Source: Algorimicrobium hallyeonense
GTDB lineage: Bacteria; Bacteroidota; Bacteroidia; Flavobacteriales; Flavobacteriaceae
Length of the DNA: 64,000 nucleotides
Reading direction: 5' to 3'
Assembly (NCBI RefSeq): GCF_042657385.1
Contig: NZ_JBHSLA010000001.1
Location: forward strand, 558,001-622,000
The position numbers were made by a program, and so were the translations under genes. The notes under the pieces are model-generated. The model ran no database searches and was not told where the DNA came from. It was given only the letters and a program-made list of their open reading frames with translations. Positions 17,233 through 26,800 of the stretch are shown piece by piece; the stretch's first letter is position 1, and the number at the start of each line of letters is the position of its first letter.

Positions 17233-18420
17233 TTAATCTAAAATGGCAGCAATTCCAGGAAGGGTTTTACCTTCAAGACTCTCTAACATAGCGCCTCCTC
17301 CTGTACTCACATAACTAACTTGATCTTCAAATCCAAACTGCTTAACAGCTGCAACCGAATCACCTCCACCTACTAACGAGAAAGCACCTTCTTTTGTTGC
17401 ATCGGCAATAGCATAACCTAAAGCCATTGTTCCTTTTGCAAAGTTTGGCATTTCAAAAACACCAAGGGGACCATTCCATAAAATAGTTTTCGAATTTTTT
17501 ACAACCGTAGCAAATTTTTCCTCGGTTACGGGACCTATATCTAATCCCATCCAGCCATCGGGAATATTATTGACTGCACATGTGTTCGTATGCGCATTAT
17601 TATCAAAAGCATCTGCAATAATGGCATCCACTGGTAAATGAACTTCAACATTTTTATTTTTAGCCTTTTCTAAAATCGAATTAGCCAGGTCCAATTTATC
17701 ATCTTCTACTAATGAATCTCCTATCTTACCGCCTTGTGCTTTAATAAAGGTAAAGGTCATACCACCACCAATAATTAGATGGTCAATCTTATCTAAAATA
17801 TTATCAATAATGGTAATTTTACTCGATACTTTAGCACCACCTAAAATAGCACAGACCGGTTTTTCGCCCGTATTCATTACCTTATCAATACTTTTTATTT
17901 CTTGAGCTAATAAATAACCAAAACACTTGTTATCAGGGAAAAATTTAGCCACAATAGCGGTTGATGCATGCGCTCTATGCGCAGTACCAAAGGCATCATT
18001 AACATAAATATCACCTAATTTAGCCAATTGCTTTGCAAAATCCTCATTACCAGCAGTTTCTTCTTCATGAAAGCGTAAATTTTCTAACAAAATAATTTGT
18101 CCAGGCTTTAAATTTTTCACTGCAGTCTCTGCCTCTTCCCCAACGCAATTAGGAACAAAAAGTACTTCAACACCTAAAATATCTTCAACTTTATCTGCAA
18201 TATGCTTTAATGAGAATTTATCCTCAACACCTTTTGGCCTTCCTAAGTGCGACATTAAAACACAACTTCCGCCATCTTCCAAAATCTTAATAATTGTTGG
18301 TTTTGCTGCAAGAATTCGTGTGGTATCACCAACATGAAGATTATCATCTAAAGGCACATTAAAGTCTACACGAATTAAGGCTTTTTTGGTTTCAAAATTA
18401 AAATCGTCTAATGTTCTCAT
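17233..18420 (-). CDS. pgk: Phosphoglycerate kinase
   Basis: 395 aa, full length. N-terminal VDFNVPLDD and the 3-PG-binding SHLGRPKG; then GGAKVSSKI and the nucleotide-binding NGPLGVFE and GGGDSVAAV (C-terminal domain). It transfers phosphate from 1,3-bisphosphoglycerate to ADP in glycolysis. First gene of the leftward group ending with DUF4837. Confidence 0.97.
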   Translation of the reverse strand: MRTLDDFNFETKKALIRVDFNVPLDDNLHVGDTTRILAAKPTIIKILEDGGSCVLMSHLGRPKGVEDKFSLKHIADKVEDILGVEVLFVPNCVGEEAETAVKNLKPGQIILLENLRFHEEETAGNEDFAKQLAKLGDIYVNDAFGTAHRAHASTAIVAKFFPDNKCFGYLLAQEIKSIDKVMNTGEKPVCAILGGAKVSSKITIIDNILDKIDHLIIGGGMTFTFIKAQGGKIGDSLVEDDKLDLANSILEKAKNKNVEVHLPVDAIIADAFDNNAHTNTCAVNNIPDGWMGLDIGPVTEEKFATVVKNSKTILWNGPLGVFEMPNFAKGTMALGYAIADATKEGAFSLVGGGDSVAAVKQFGFEDQVSYVSTGGGAMLESLEGKTLPGIAAILD

Positions 18421-18477
18421 AATGCAATTGTGGTATAAATTAGTCCTGTTAAAATATGATTTAATATCATGGATTCA

Positions 18478-18485
18478 CAAATATA
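18478..18485 (-). promoter_or_regulatory. -7 element for pgk
   Basis: CAAATATA on + is TATATTTG on the minus strand, 58 bp before the pgk ATG. Confidence 0.4.
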
Positions 18486-18596
18486 TATTTTTCAGGCAAT
18501 AATGACTTAACTTTTAGGCTTACTTTAATAGTATTCTATCAAATTAAAAGCGGCTTTCTTTTAAAGTATGCTTCACAAAAAATGAAAAAAAATATG

Positions 18597-18604
18597 TAGG
18601 TTTG
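18597..18604 (+). promoter_or_regulatory. -7 element for holB
   Basis: TAGGTTTG matches TANNTTTG and ends 4 bp before the holB ATG at 18609. The transcript would start at or next to the ATG (leaderless), unless a second promoter lies further upstream. Confidence 0.45.
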
Positions 18605-18608
18605 CCGT

Positions 18609-19763
18609 ATGCTATTTAGTGATATTTTAGGTCAGGAATATATAAAAAGTCATTTAACACAAAGTGCTGATAACGGCCGAATTCCGCATGCGCAATTGTT
18701 TGTAGGACCCGAAGGTTCAGGTACTTTACCAATGGCTATTGCCTATGCGCAATACATACTTTGTCATAATACACAAGGTGAAAACACCACTGGAAATGAA
18801 TCTTGCAATATAAAATTTAAGAATTTTGGCCATCCAGATTTACACTTTGCCTTTCCCGTAGCAGCGAATCAAAAAGTTAAAAAACATCCTGTTTCTAGTC
18901 ATTTTTTAGAAGAATGGCGCGAATTGTTAAACCAACAACCCTATGGCAACCTATTTGATTGGTATAAAAAATTAGGCGTTGAAAATAAACAAGGACGAAT
19001 AGGTGTTGATGAAGCGCAAGAAATTGTAAAGGACTTAACCTTAAAGTCTTATGAAGGTGGTTTTAAGATAACCATTATTTGGATGGCCGAAAAAATGAAC
19101 ACCGAAGCGGCCAATAAATTGTTGAAATTAATTGAAGAGCCACCCAAAAAAACCATTTTTATTTTAATTGCTGAAGATGAAGAGCAACTTATTAGTACCA
19201 TCAGGTCCCGTTGCCAAGTTTTACATTTCCCACCATTACCAGAAGATGTTATTACCGAAGGCTTAATAAATAGCTATCAAATTGAAGCGTCTATTGCTGC
19301 AAAAATAGCACATCAAGCGCACGGAAATTACAATAAAGCGTGTGATTTGGTATATCATGACAGCGAAGATACCCAATTTGAAACTTGGTTTATTTTCTGG
19401 ATCCGAAGTGCATTTAAAGCAAAAGGTAACAAAGCGGCCATTCACGATTTAATATCGTGGAGCGAAGATATTGCCAAAACGGGTCGTGAAACACAAAAGC
19501 AGTTTTTACAATTTTGTTTGAATTTTTTCCGTCAAGCCATGTTGCTAAATTATGGCGCGGCAGATTTGGTTTTTTTAGAGCCCAAAACAGACGGTTTTAA
19601 ATTGGAAAATTTTGCCCCTTTTGTTCATGGTAATAATATTCTAGATATCTCAAATGAAATTCAAGATGCTATTTATCATATTGAGCGCAATGGAAATGCT
19701 AAAATTATTTTAACCGATTTATCTATAAAACTAACCCGTTTATTGCATAAAAAAACCAGTTAA
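18609..19763 (+). CDS. holB: DNA polymerase III subunit delta'
   Basis: 384-aa AAA+ clamp-loader subunit. The Walker A region reads GPEGSGTLPMA with no Lys, as expected for a non-ATPase delta' subunit, while the SRC motif (STIRSRCQVLHF) that supplies the arginine finger is intact. EAANKLLKLIEEPPK is the conserved clamp-loader stretch. It helps load the beta sliding clamp. Single-gene rightward unit with its stop codon inside the terminator stem. Confidence 0.92.
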   Translation: MLFSDILGQEYIKSHLTQSADNGRIPHAQLFVGPEGSGTLPMAIAYAQYILCHNTQGENTTGNESCNIKFKNFGHPDLHFAFPVAANQKVKKHPVSSHFLEEWRELLNQQPYGNLFDWYKKLGVENKQGRIGVDEAQEIVKDLTLKSYEGGFKITIIWMAEKMNTEAANKLLKLIEEPPKKTIFILIAEDEEQLISTIRSRCQVLHFPPLPEDVITEGLINSYQIEASIAAKIAHQAHGNYNKACDLVYHDSEDTQFETWFIFWIRSAFKAKGNKAAIHDLISWSEDIAKTGRETQKQFLQFCLNFFRQAMLLNYGAADLVFLEPKTDGFKLENFAPFVHGNNILDISNEIQDAIYHIERNGNAKIILTDLSIKLTRLLHKKTS

Positions 19764-19782
19764 ATTAATAACTGGCTTTTTA
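19750..19782. terminator. Terminator after holB / before OmpH-like gene end
   Basis: Stem AAAACCAGTTA / TAACTGGCTTT (one mismatch) followed by a T-run. The left arm overlaps the last codons and stop of holB. The A-rich left side makes it usable for the convergent gene too. Confidence 0.7.
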
Positions 19783-19802
19783 ATAGTGTAAGTTTCTAAA
19801 CC

Positions 19803-20324
19803 TTATTCTGGTTTTTTATAATCTGCGTTTAAGGCGTCTAAAATTTCTTTAGTCAAATCGTTTTTTTCATCACCATACATAACACTTCCAGCTTCATTGC
19901 TGCCTAAAATATATGTATAACCGTTTTTCTTACCGTAATCTTTTACGTAATCACGTACTTTTTTAATTAGGGTGTCAATTGTTTGTTGGCTTTCCTCTTG
20001 AATTTTACTCTCCTCCAATTGGATACGCTGTTGCAACATTTGTTGTTTCTGCCCTAAAGCTTGATATTCCGCTTGCGCCTGATCCTGCTTCATGCTTTGA
20101 GCTTTTAATTGAAACGCTTGAGCTTCCTGTTGAAACGCTTGACCAATACTATCGGTTCTTTTTTCAAAGGCTTCAATTTTAGTTTTGAATTCAGCTTCAA
20201 TGTCAATTTTTTCTTGGTAGTCATTTACCAAGTCCTTATTATTTACAAAACCAATTTTTTGAGTTTCCGTGTTACAAGACACTGCTGTTAAAAATAATAA
20301 GAATACTACGAATATGTTTTTCAT
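19803..20324 (-). CDS. OmpH/Skp-like periplasmic chaperone (lipoprotein)
   Basis: 173 aa from the chosen ATG (MKNIFVVFLLFLTAVSC, lipobox). After IGFVNNKDLV comes a long Gln/Glu/Lys-rich coiled coil (residues about 35-115) and the C-terminal YTYILGSNEAGSVMYGD, the OmpH family signature. Skp-type proteins escort outer-membrane proteins across the periplasm. Here the predicted lipid anchor differs from soluble E. coli Skp. An in-frame upstream start gives 11 extra residues but would put them before the signal peptide. Confidence 0.85.
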   Translation of the reverse strand: MKNIFVVFLLFLTAVSCNTETQKIGFVNNKDLVNDYQEKIDIEAEFKTKIEAFEKRTDSIGQAFQQEAQAFQLKAQSMKQDQAQAEYQALGQKQQMLQQRIQLEESKIQEESQQTIDTLIKKVRDYVKDYGKKNGYTYILGSNEAGSVMYGDEKNDLTKEILDALNADYKKPE

Positions 20325-20354
20325 GATGTGATTTTTAATTTTTTTAAATCGGCA

Positions 20355-20362
20355 CAAATGTA
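20355..20362 (-). promoter_or_regulatory. -7 element for the OmpH-like gene
   Basis: CAAATGTA on + is TACATTTG on the minus strand, 31 bp before the ATG at 20324, supporting that start. Confidence 0.45.
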
Positions 20363-20558
20363 ATAAAGTAAATAGTTTGTTTTTAGAAAAGGTGCAATTT
20401 TTACGTTATAAACATAAATTATAGCATATTGTTAACCCATAATCAAAATCGATTAAAAACGACTTATTTAAACTATGTTTTAAAATGAGTTGAGATTATT
20501 TGAAGCACTTGTTATATTTAACGCTCTAAAACACGCTTATTTCGTCTTAAATTAAGTT

Positions 20559-21410
20559 TTAAGCCTTTTTTACCACATAAATAAGTGAAGAATAGGCACC
20601 AGACCGTTTAGCTGCACGATTGGAACGCCATCCTATTCTAAATGCTTTTAGAAAATTCATGTTTCCTGTTTTATATTTTTCTGAAAGCAGACTCACATAA
20701 TACGCATCAAAAATCATGGGTTTTGTTTCTACAATTTTTAAACCCTGTTTTTCTATTAATTGCTTCATACCTTTTTCCGAAAAATGCCAAAGATGTCTTG
20801 GCACATCATAGGCTGCCCAAAAATTCTGGTAATATTCAGCATCGTAACTCTTATAATTAGGAACAGCAATAATTAAGGTTCCGGAATTTCTTAATAGGCT
20901 TTTATATGTAATAATCTGTTTTTCTAAATCTGGTAAATGTTCTAATACATGCCATAGGGTAATAACCTCAAAACTTTCATTTTTCAATTTAAAAAGTTCA
21001 TGGGCATCATGAACGGCATTATTTGTTTTAGTGTTTGCAATGTTGCGTGCTTCTGCATTAGGTTCAATTCCAGAAATTGTCCAATTGTTTTGCTGTGCTG
21101 TTTGCAAAAAATCACCGGTTCCACAACCAATATCTAATAGTGTTTTTTCTGAAGTACTATAAGAATTAATTAATTTCAATTTACGTTTTAGCGCAATGGA
21201 ACGAATAATGTGATAGGCTTTTTCAAAGAGGTTTCGTTTGGAATCTGTATGCGAAATATAATCATCACTATTATAATAAGCTGGTAAATTTTCTAATTTA
21301 GGTTGTGGCGTTGTCACCAAAATTTCAAATTCTGGATGCATTTCTAATTGAAATATTTCATTGGAAACAGAATAATCTTTAACCTGAAAATCTACTTTTT
21401 TCGTACTCAC
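20559..21410 (-). CDS. Class I SAM-dependent methyltransferase
   Basis: 283 aa. An N-terminal segment (residues 1-60) precedes a Rossmann methyltransferase fold with motif I LLDIGCGTGDF and the conserved WHVLEHLPD and NSGTLIIAVPN. The WAAYDVPRHLWHFS stretch is typical of the Methyltransf_23 type found near O-antigen and methyl-transfer loci. Substrate unknown. Located 78 bp after mnmG in the same direction, with a parS-like palindrome in the gap. Confidence 0.82.
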   Translation of the reverse strand: MSTKKVDFQVKDYSVSNEIFQLEMHPEFEILVTTPQPKLENLPAYYNSDDYISHTDSKRNLFEKAYHIIRSIALKRKLKLINSYSTSEKTLLDIGCGTGDFLQTAQQNNWTISGIEPNAEARNIANTKTNNAVHDAHELFKLKNESFEVITLWHVLEHLPDLEKQIITYKSLLRNSGTLIIAVPNYKSYDAEYYQNFWAAYDVPRHLWHFSEKGMKQLIEKQGLKIVETKPMIFDAYYVSLLSEKYKTGNMNFLKAFRIGWRSNRAAKRSGAYSSLIYVVKKA

Positions 21411-21464
21411 CTCTTTTTCTTTTATTATGCTTAATATTTACTTTTGTCAAGAAAACTATTTAAA

Positions 21465-21480
21465 CGTTCCACGTGGAACA
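21465..21480. other. parS-like palindrome, site 1
   Basis: GTTCCACGTGGAAC (21466-21479) is a perfect 14-bp palindrome in the gap between mnmG and the methyltransferase. The known ParB-binding parS consensus is TGTTNCACGTGAAACA; this differs by the symmetrical GGAAC half. An identical 14-mer lies 1.9 kb away before mnmG. Confidence 0.6.
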
Positions 21481-21488
21481 TCAAAAAA

Positions 21489-23360
21489 TTAACGTCCTAA
21501 ATAAACTAATAATACGGAAATATCACTTGGCGAAACACCACTAATTCGAGATGCTTGAGAAATAGTAACTGGTTGTATTTTATTCAATTTACTGCGTGCC
21601 TCCATACTCATAGATTGCATGTTTGAATAATCAAAATTCTTTGGAATTTTAATGTTTTCTAACCGCGTTAACTTATCCGCATTATTCTTTTCCTTGTTAA
21701 TATATCCAGCATACTTAACTTGAATTTCAGCTTGCTCTATTTCTTCTGTATCTAAATTCTGTTCTACTATATACGCATCAACACTTGCCACTTTACGCAT
21801 GTCATTTATGGTGATATTAGGCCTAGCAAATATTTTAAACATCTTATCGGATTGAGACATTGGAGCAGAATCATTCGCTTCTAAAATTGGATTTATCTCT
21901 TCGGGCTTAACACTCGTTGCTTTGAAAAAATCAACAAACGCTTCCGCCTTACTATGCTTTTCCTCCATACGTTTTAAACGCTTTTCAGAAGCTAAACCTA
22001 AATCGAAAGACATAGGAGTTAATCGGATATCCGCATTATCTTGACGCAACAAGGTTCTATATTCTGCGCGAGACGTAAACATTCTATAAGGCTCTTCCGT
22101 TCCTTTAGTAATTAAATCGTCCACCAAAACACCTATATAAGCTTCACTTCTAGTCAAAATAAAAGGATCACGTTCTTGCACTTTTAAGCTGGCATTAATT
22201 CCTGCCATTAACCCTTGTGAAGCCGCTTCCTCATAACCCGTAGTTCCATTAATTTGACCCGCAAAATATAAACCTTCAACTAACTTGGTTTCTAACGTAT
22301 GTTGTAATTGTGTTGGCGGAAAATAATCGTATTCAATAGCATATCCTGGACGGAAAAATTTCACATTTTCAAAACCAGCTACAGAACGCAATGCTCTAAA
22401 TTGAACATCCTCTGGCAAAGATGTTGAAAAGCCATTTACATAATATTCTACGGTATCCCAACCTTCCGGCTCCACAAATAATTGATGTCTATCCTTACCG
22501 GCAAATCTATTAATTTTATCTTCAATAGAGGGGCAATATCGTGGTCCTAAACTTTGAATCCGACCGTTAAACATTGGCGATCTATCAAAGCCTTCACGCA
22601 GTAAATCATGCACTTCATTACTGGTATATGTTAAATGACACGAGCGTTGTTTAGTTAAGGGTTTTGTAATATCTAAATAGGAGAATTTTTCTGGAACCGC
22701 ATCACCTGGTTGCTCCACCATTTTAGAAAAATCTAACGAACGTCCATCTACTCGAGGAGGTGTTCCCGTTTTCATTCTACCAGATTCAAAACCTAATTGA
22801 ACAAGCTGTTCAGTAATTCCAGTTGCAGCTCTTTCACCTGCTCGTCCACCACCAAAATTTTTATCGCCAATATGAATTAAACCATTTAAAAAAGTGCCAT
22901 TTGTTAGGACAACACTTTTAGTTTTTATCTCAATTCCTAAAGAGGTTTTTACACCCACAACTTTATGGTTTTCTACTATTAATCCGGAAACCATTTCTTG
23001 ATAGAAATCCAAATTTTTTGTTTGCTCCAACATATTCCGCCAGTCTTCAGCAAAACGCATCCGATCACTTTGAACCCTGGGACTCCACATGGCAGGCCCT
23101 TTGGATTTGTTAAGCATTTTAAACTGAATAGCTGATGTATCACTAACAATACCACTATAACCACCAAGCGCATCAATTTCACGAACAATTTGCCCTTTAG
23201 CAATTCCACCCATAGCAGGGTTACACGACATTTGCGCAATATTTTGCAAATTCATGGTTATTAGAAGCGTTTTACTTCCCATATTGGCAGCAGCAGCAGC
23301 GGCCTCGCTACCTGCGTGCCCACCTCCTACTACAATTACATCGTAAACTTCGTTAAACAT
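21489..23360 (-). CDS. mnmG: tRNA uridine-5-carboxymethylaminomethyl(34) synthesis enzyme MnmG
   Basis: 623 aa from the chosen ATG (MFNEVYDVIVVGGGHAG). FAD-binding GGGHAGSEAA at the N-terminus, CNPAMGGIAKG, LRQDNADIRLTP and the C-terminal helical domain are all present. With MnmE it modifies the wobble uridine of several tRNAs. A TTG 42 bp upstream would extend it through a parS-like palindrome (giving MFHVEQF), which I regard as non-coding. In many bacteria mnmG (gidA) lies close to oriC and the par genes. Confidence 0.96.
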   Translation of the reverse strand: MFNEVYDVIVVGGGHAGSEAAAAAANMGSKTLLITMNLQNIAQMSCNPAMGGIAKGQIVREIDALGGYSGIVSDTSAIQFKMLNKSKGPAMWSPRVQSDRMRFAEDWRNMLEQTKNLDFYQEMVSGLIVENHKVVGVKTSLGIEIKTKSVVLTNGTFLNGLIHIGDKNFGGGRAGERAATGITEQLVQLGFESGRMKTGTPPRVDGRSLDFSKMVEQPGDAVPEKFSYLDITKPLTKQRSCHLTYTSNEVHDLLREGFDRSPMFNGRIQSLGPRYCPSIEDKINRFAGKDRHQLFVEPEGWDTVEYYVNGFSTSLPEDVQFRALRSVAGFENVKFFRPGYAIEYDYFPPTQLQHTLETKLVEGLYFAGQINGTTGYEEAASQGLMAGINASLKVQERDPFILTRSEAYIGVLVDDLITKGTEEPYRMFTSRAEYRTLLRQDNADIRLTPMSFDLGLASEKRLKRMEEKHSKAEAFVDFFKATSVKPEEINPILEANDSAPMSQSDKMFKIFARPNITINDMRKVASVDAYIVEQNLDTEEIEQAEIQVKYAGYINKEKNNADKLTRLENIKIPKNFDYSNMQSMSMEARSKLNKIQPVTISQASRISGVSPSDISVLLVYLGR

Positions 23361-23383
23361 GTCTACTTGATTTATAAGATTGA

Positions 23384-23403
23384 ATTGTTCCACGTGGAAC
23401 AAT
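23384..23403. other. parS-like palindrome, site 2
   Basis: A perfect 20-bp palindrome, ATTGTTCCAC / GTGGAACAAT, 24 bp upstream of the mnmG ATG. Its core GTTCCACGTGGAAC is identical to site 1 on the other side of the gene. Confidence 0.6.
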
Positions 23404-23461
23404 AGATTTATATATTTACTTTAACCTGAAGCTCCAAAGGAATTCCAAAATAAAAAGTCTG

Positions 23462-23469
23462 CAAATATA
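23462..23469 (-). promoter_or_regulatory. -7 element between ybeY and mnmG
   Basis: CAAATATA on + is TATATTTG on the minus strand, about 100 bp before the mnmG ATG. It would place site 2 of the parS-like pair inside the mnmG 5' UTR. Confidence 0.35.
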
Positions 23470-23476
23470 CGATATA

Positions 23477-23896
23477 TTATGAGATATCTTTTAGTAGTTT
23501 CAGATAGTGGTTCTCCATACTTCTCATAGCTTCAGACTCGGCTTCCGATTTATCTTTATAACCACAATAATGTAATACACCATGAACCATAACTCGATGC
23601 AACTCATCACTAAAAGTAGCCTTGAAATCTTGCGCATTATCAGCTACACGTTCGGTGGAAATATAAATATCACCCTGTATGACATTTCCTACAGTATAAT
23701 CAAAACTAATCACATCGGTTAAGGTGTCGTGATTAAGATATTCTACATTCAAATTATGTAAATAATCATCATTACAAAAAATATAGTTGATTTCACCCAA
23801 TTCAAATTTTTCAGAAACTATAACACCTTCAATCCAAGTTTGCAGTATTTGGATATTATCTATTTCAAAATTGTTTTCGTAATTAAAACTAATCAT
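23477..23896 (-). CDS. ybeY: Endoribonuclease YbeY (rRNA maturation)
   Basis: 139 aa. The metal site reads HGVLHYCGYKD: two of the three His ligands of the usual HGxLHxxGYDH motif are kept, and an Asp stands at the third position. VISFDYTVG and GDIYIS are other family stretches. YbeY takes part in 16S rRNA 3'-end processing and ribosome quality control. The start overlaps the end of the DUF4175 gene by 8 bp. Confidence 0.9.
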   Translation of the reverse strand: MISFNYENNFEIDNIQILQTWIEGVIVSEKFELGEINYIFCNDDYLHNLNVEYLNHDTLTDVISFDYTVGNVIQGDIYISTERVADNAQDFKATFSDELHRVMVHGVLHYCGYKDKSEAESEAMRSMENHYLKLLKDIS

Positions 23897-26800
23897 TGGC
23901 TTTTTTAAAATACTCTTGAACTTTCTTTTTATAAACTGGTTGCAAAGGTAAACTTTGACGATTTAAAATCTCAATGGTATTGAAATATTGTTTAGCTGTA
24001 GGAATTTGATTATTCGTGTTGTTTTGAAATTCCTCACGATTGGTATTCGCTTTCCGCTTTGTATCTTCACCTTGCTCCATGGTTGCATTTTCCATTTTCA
24101 GTAATTGATGCTGCAAATTCATCATTTTTTGAAGTGTTTGATTAGTGAAACCTTTATTCAACAAATCCATTTCAACGTCTTCCATCTGCTTTAAAATAGC
24201 GTTACCGAGTCCATTTTTCCCCTCTTTAGCTAGTTTATCCTGTAAGGCTTGACGGATTTCTTGCTGCTGCTGATATATTCTAAACAATTCGCCTTTACTA
24301 ATTTCGCTCCCTTCACCTTCACCCATTTGGTTTCCTTCTTGGCTCCCATTTTGTCCTTCGCTTCCCGGCTTTCCGTCTTGACCATTTTTACCATCTTCAC
24401 CCGGTTTATCACCTTCCTTTTTACCTTTTTCTCCCTTCTCGCCTTCACCCTCATCTTTAGGTTTTCCTTCTTGGCCTTTCATGCCATCTTGCATTTCCTT
24501 ATTCAGCTCCTCTTGACTTTTTATAATATCCGGCAACCCTTGTTCTGGTTTACCTCCACTACCAGCACCAGATGATTGCATTTGCATCTGCATCTGATTC
24601 ATAATATCACTCAAAAAATTAGCTAAATTATTGGCAGCCGTAATGGTGTATTGTTGATTAGCTATACCTTGAAATAATCTATTTTCCGAAAACTGCTCTA
24701 GCGATTTATCAATATTAAAAAACACGTCTGAAATTTCCTTATTTACCGATTCTGATAATTTAGGTTGCCGCAAGGATAAAGCAAAAAGACTGTCGTCAAC
24801 ATGTGAAAAATGTTCTTTTAAATCATTTTGTTTCCGTAAATAGGTAGCATATTTATTATGGTTAATTTCAATACCTTTAAACTGTTCCATTAAATTTTCT
24901 TGATCAAATGAAAATAAGATAAGATTATCTAAAATCTGACGTAACATATCCACATCTTCCTGCATCTGCTCGCCTCCTCCAGATTGCATGGCCATTTTCA
25001 TTTTCTCACCCATTTGTTTCATTTTCTGGGCAGCTTGCTTTTGTTTCTTTTGGGCATTTTGCTGATTTTTTTCAGCGTCTTTATCTTGATTTTGTTCTTC
25101 GTTTTCTTCTTTTTCACCTAATTCATCCGAAGCTTCTTGTTGATCTTTTTTAATAGCTTCTTCCTGCTTCTCATCACTTGGAACATCCATAGGTTGTTTC
25201 AAATCCTGATTATCTTTTTGCAATTCTTCTAAAGCCTTCTGAAAATCTTCAAACTTTTCGTTCAAATTATCTTGCGACTCTTTGGAGTTTTTCTCTTTTG
25301 TCTCTTCAGCTAATTTCTCCTGTTCCTCTGCTAATTTTTCGAGATCTTGCTGTAGCTTTTCTAATTTTTTAGCCACATAATAACGCTTCGTCAATTCCAA
25401 TAATTGCTCTAAACTCCGCTTCTGATTTTTATTTTGTTTGGCTAGTTCCTCAAGTTTTTCACTTAATTCTTCCTTATTGACTTTCTCTTGCAATTTCTCC
25501 AACTCTTCCAAAAGTTTCTCATCCTTTTTTAGCTGCTCTTCGTTTTCTTTTAAGCGTTCTTTTAAATCCTCTTTAAAGATATCTTCTTCCTGATTTTCTT
25601 TTTGAAATTCCTCTAAATTTTCTTCTAATTTTTTATTGAAATTTTTCATCATGTCTTCCTGTTGCTTCTGACGCTTCAAAAAGTTTTCAAATTTCTTTTT
25701 ATCATTAAAATTCAATTCGGATTTTTCTTTTTGTGTTTTAGAAAATTCTTCAAGCTCTTTTTCGCGCTCACTCATTTTCTCCAAAGATTTATTTAAATCC
25801 TTAATGGTTTCATTTTGTTGTTGCAATTGTTTGTCCTCGGTTTCCGCTTGTGTTAATTTTCTATAACTATAGGTCTTACTTTTAGTGCTTTTAAAATTGT
25901 TAATTACATCATTATCAAATACTTGAAAATACAAATCATAACTCACACCTTCAGTAAGCTCCAAATTATTAGGAAAAGCGGTTATAAATTCCCCAATATT
26001 CCCATTGGAAATTGGAATAGCTTTTGTTTTACGCTGCTTTTCATCAGCTGACTGATAGTAAACCAATTGCAACTTGCGTAAGCCATAATCATCCGTTGCT
26101 TGCCCATAGAAATACATGCTTTGTTGATTTATGCTGTCAATTTTCATTTTCACACGAAGTTCAGGATAATCATCTTTTATAACGTCAATAGAAAAAGCCA
26201 AACGTTCATAATCTTTTAAAGAATTATTACTAGTAGATATGGTATAATCCAACGCACTATACACTGTTTTAGTTAAGTTAAAATCACCTTTATTTTTCGT
26301 AGCAAACTGTACGGTATCTTCTGCATATAGTTGCACTATTTCAGTAGATTTTGTTTGTAAGTTCCAGGATACTTTGGTGCCTTGAGGAATAACGGCGTTT
26401 CCGGTTCCTGTTAACACCTCGTCCGCTTTATTAATGTAAGATGGATAATCTAAAACCATCTCGAATCCCAAAATTGATGGGACTTCAGAAACTTTTAGTA
26501 CATAGGGCTTTGAGGTTACCGAATTGGCATTAAGTTGGAATTCTACATCATTTTTTAAGCGACTAAACACAAACTCAAAATCGCCAGCACCTTTTTGCTG
26601 CAGAAAATAGGTTTCATTATTATAGGTAATTTTAGCGTTTTCAGGAATAACATTTCCTACGGTTTTCACGTGTAACGTAAAGTCTTTGTTTTCTGTTGTC
26701 GTTAAATTTTCATTCACTACAAAAAACTGAAAAGGTGCAGGTGGTTCATAAGCGGTGTTATGGTTAACAACGCGATTATAACTCTCGCTAAACCAACTTA

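Noticed and set aside
23361..23402. N-terminal extension MFHVEQFNLINQVD of MnmG
   Set aside because: It starts at TTG and encodes the palindrome; the family begins at MFNEVYDVIVVGGG. Treated as non-coding parS-like DNA.
24249..24575. 108-codon open frame opposite the DUF4175 gene
   Set aside because: It mirrors the Gly/Glu/Lys-rich repeat segment; low-complexity coding sequence opens the opposite strand. No start context or family match.
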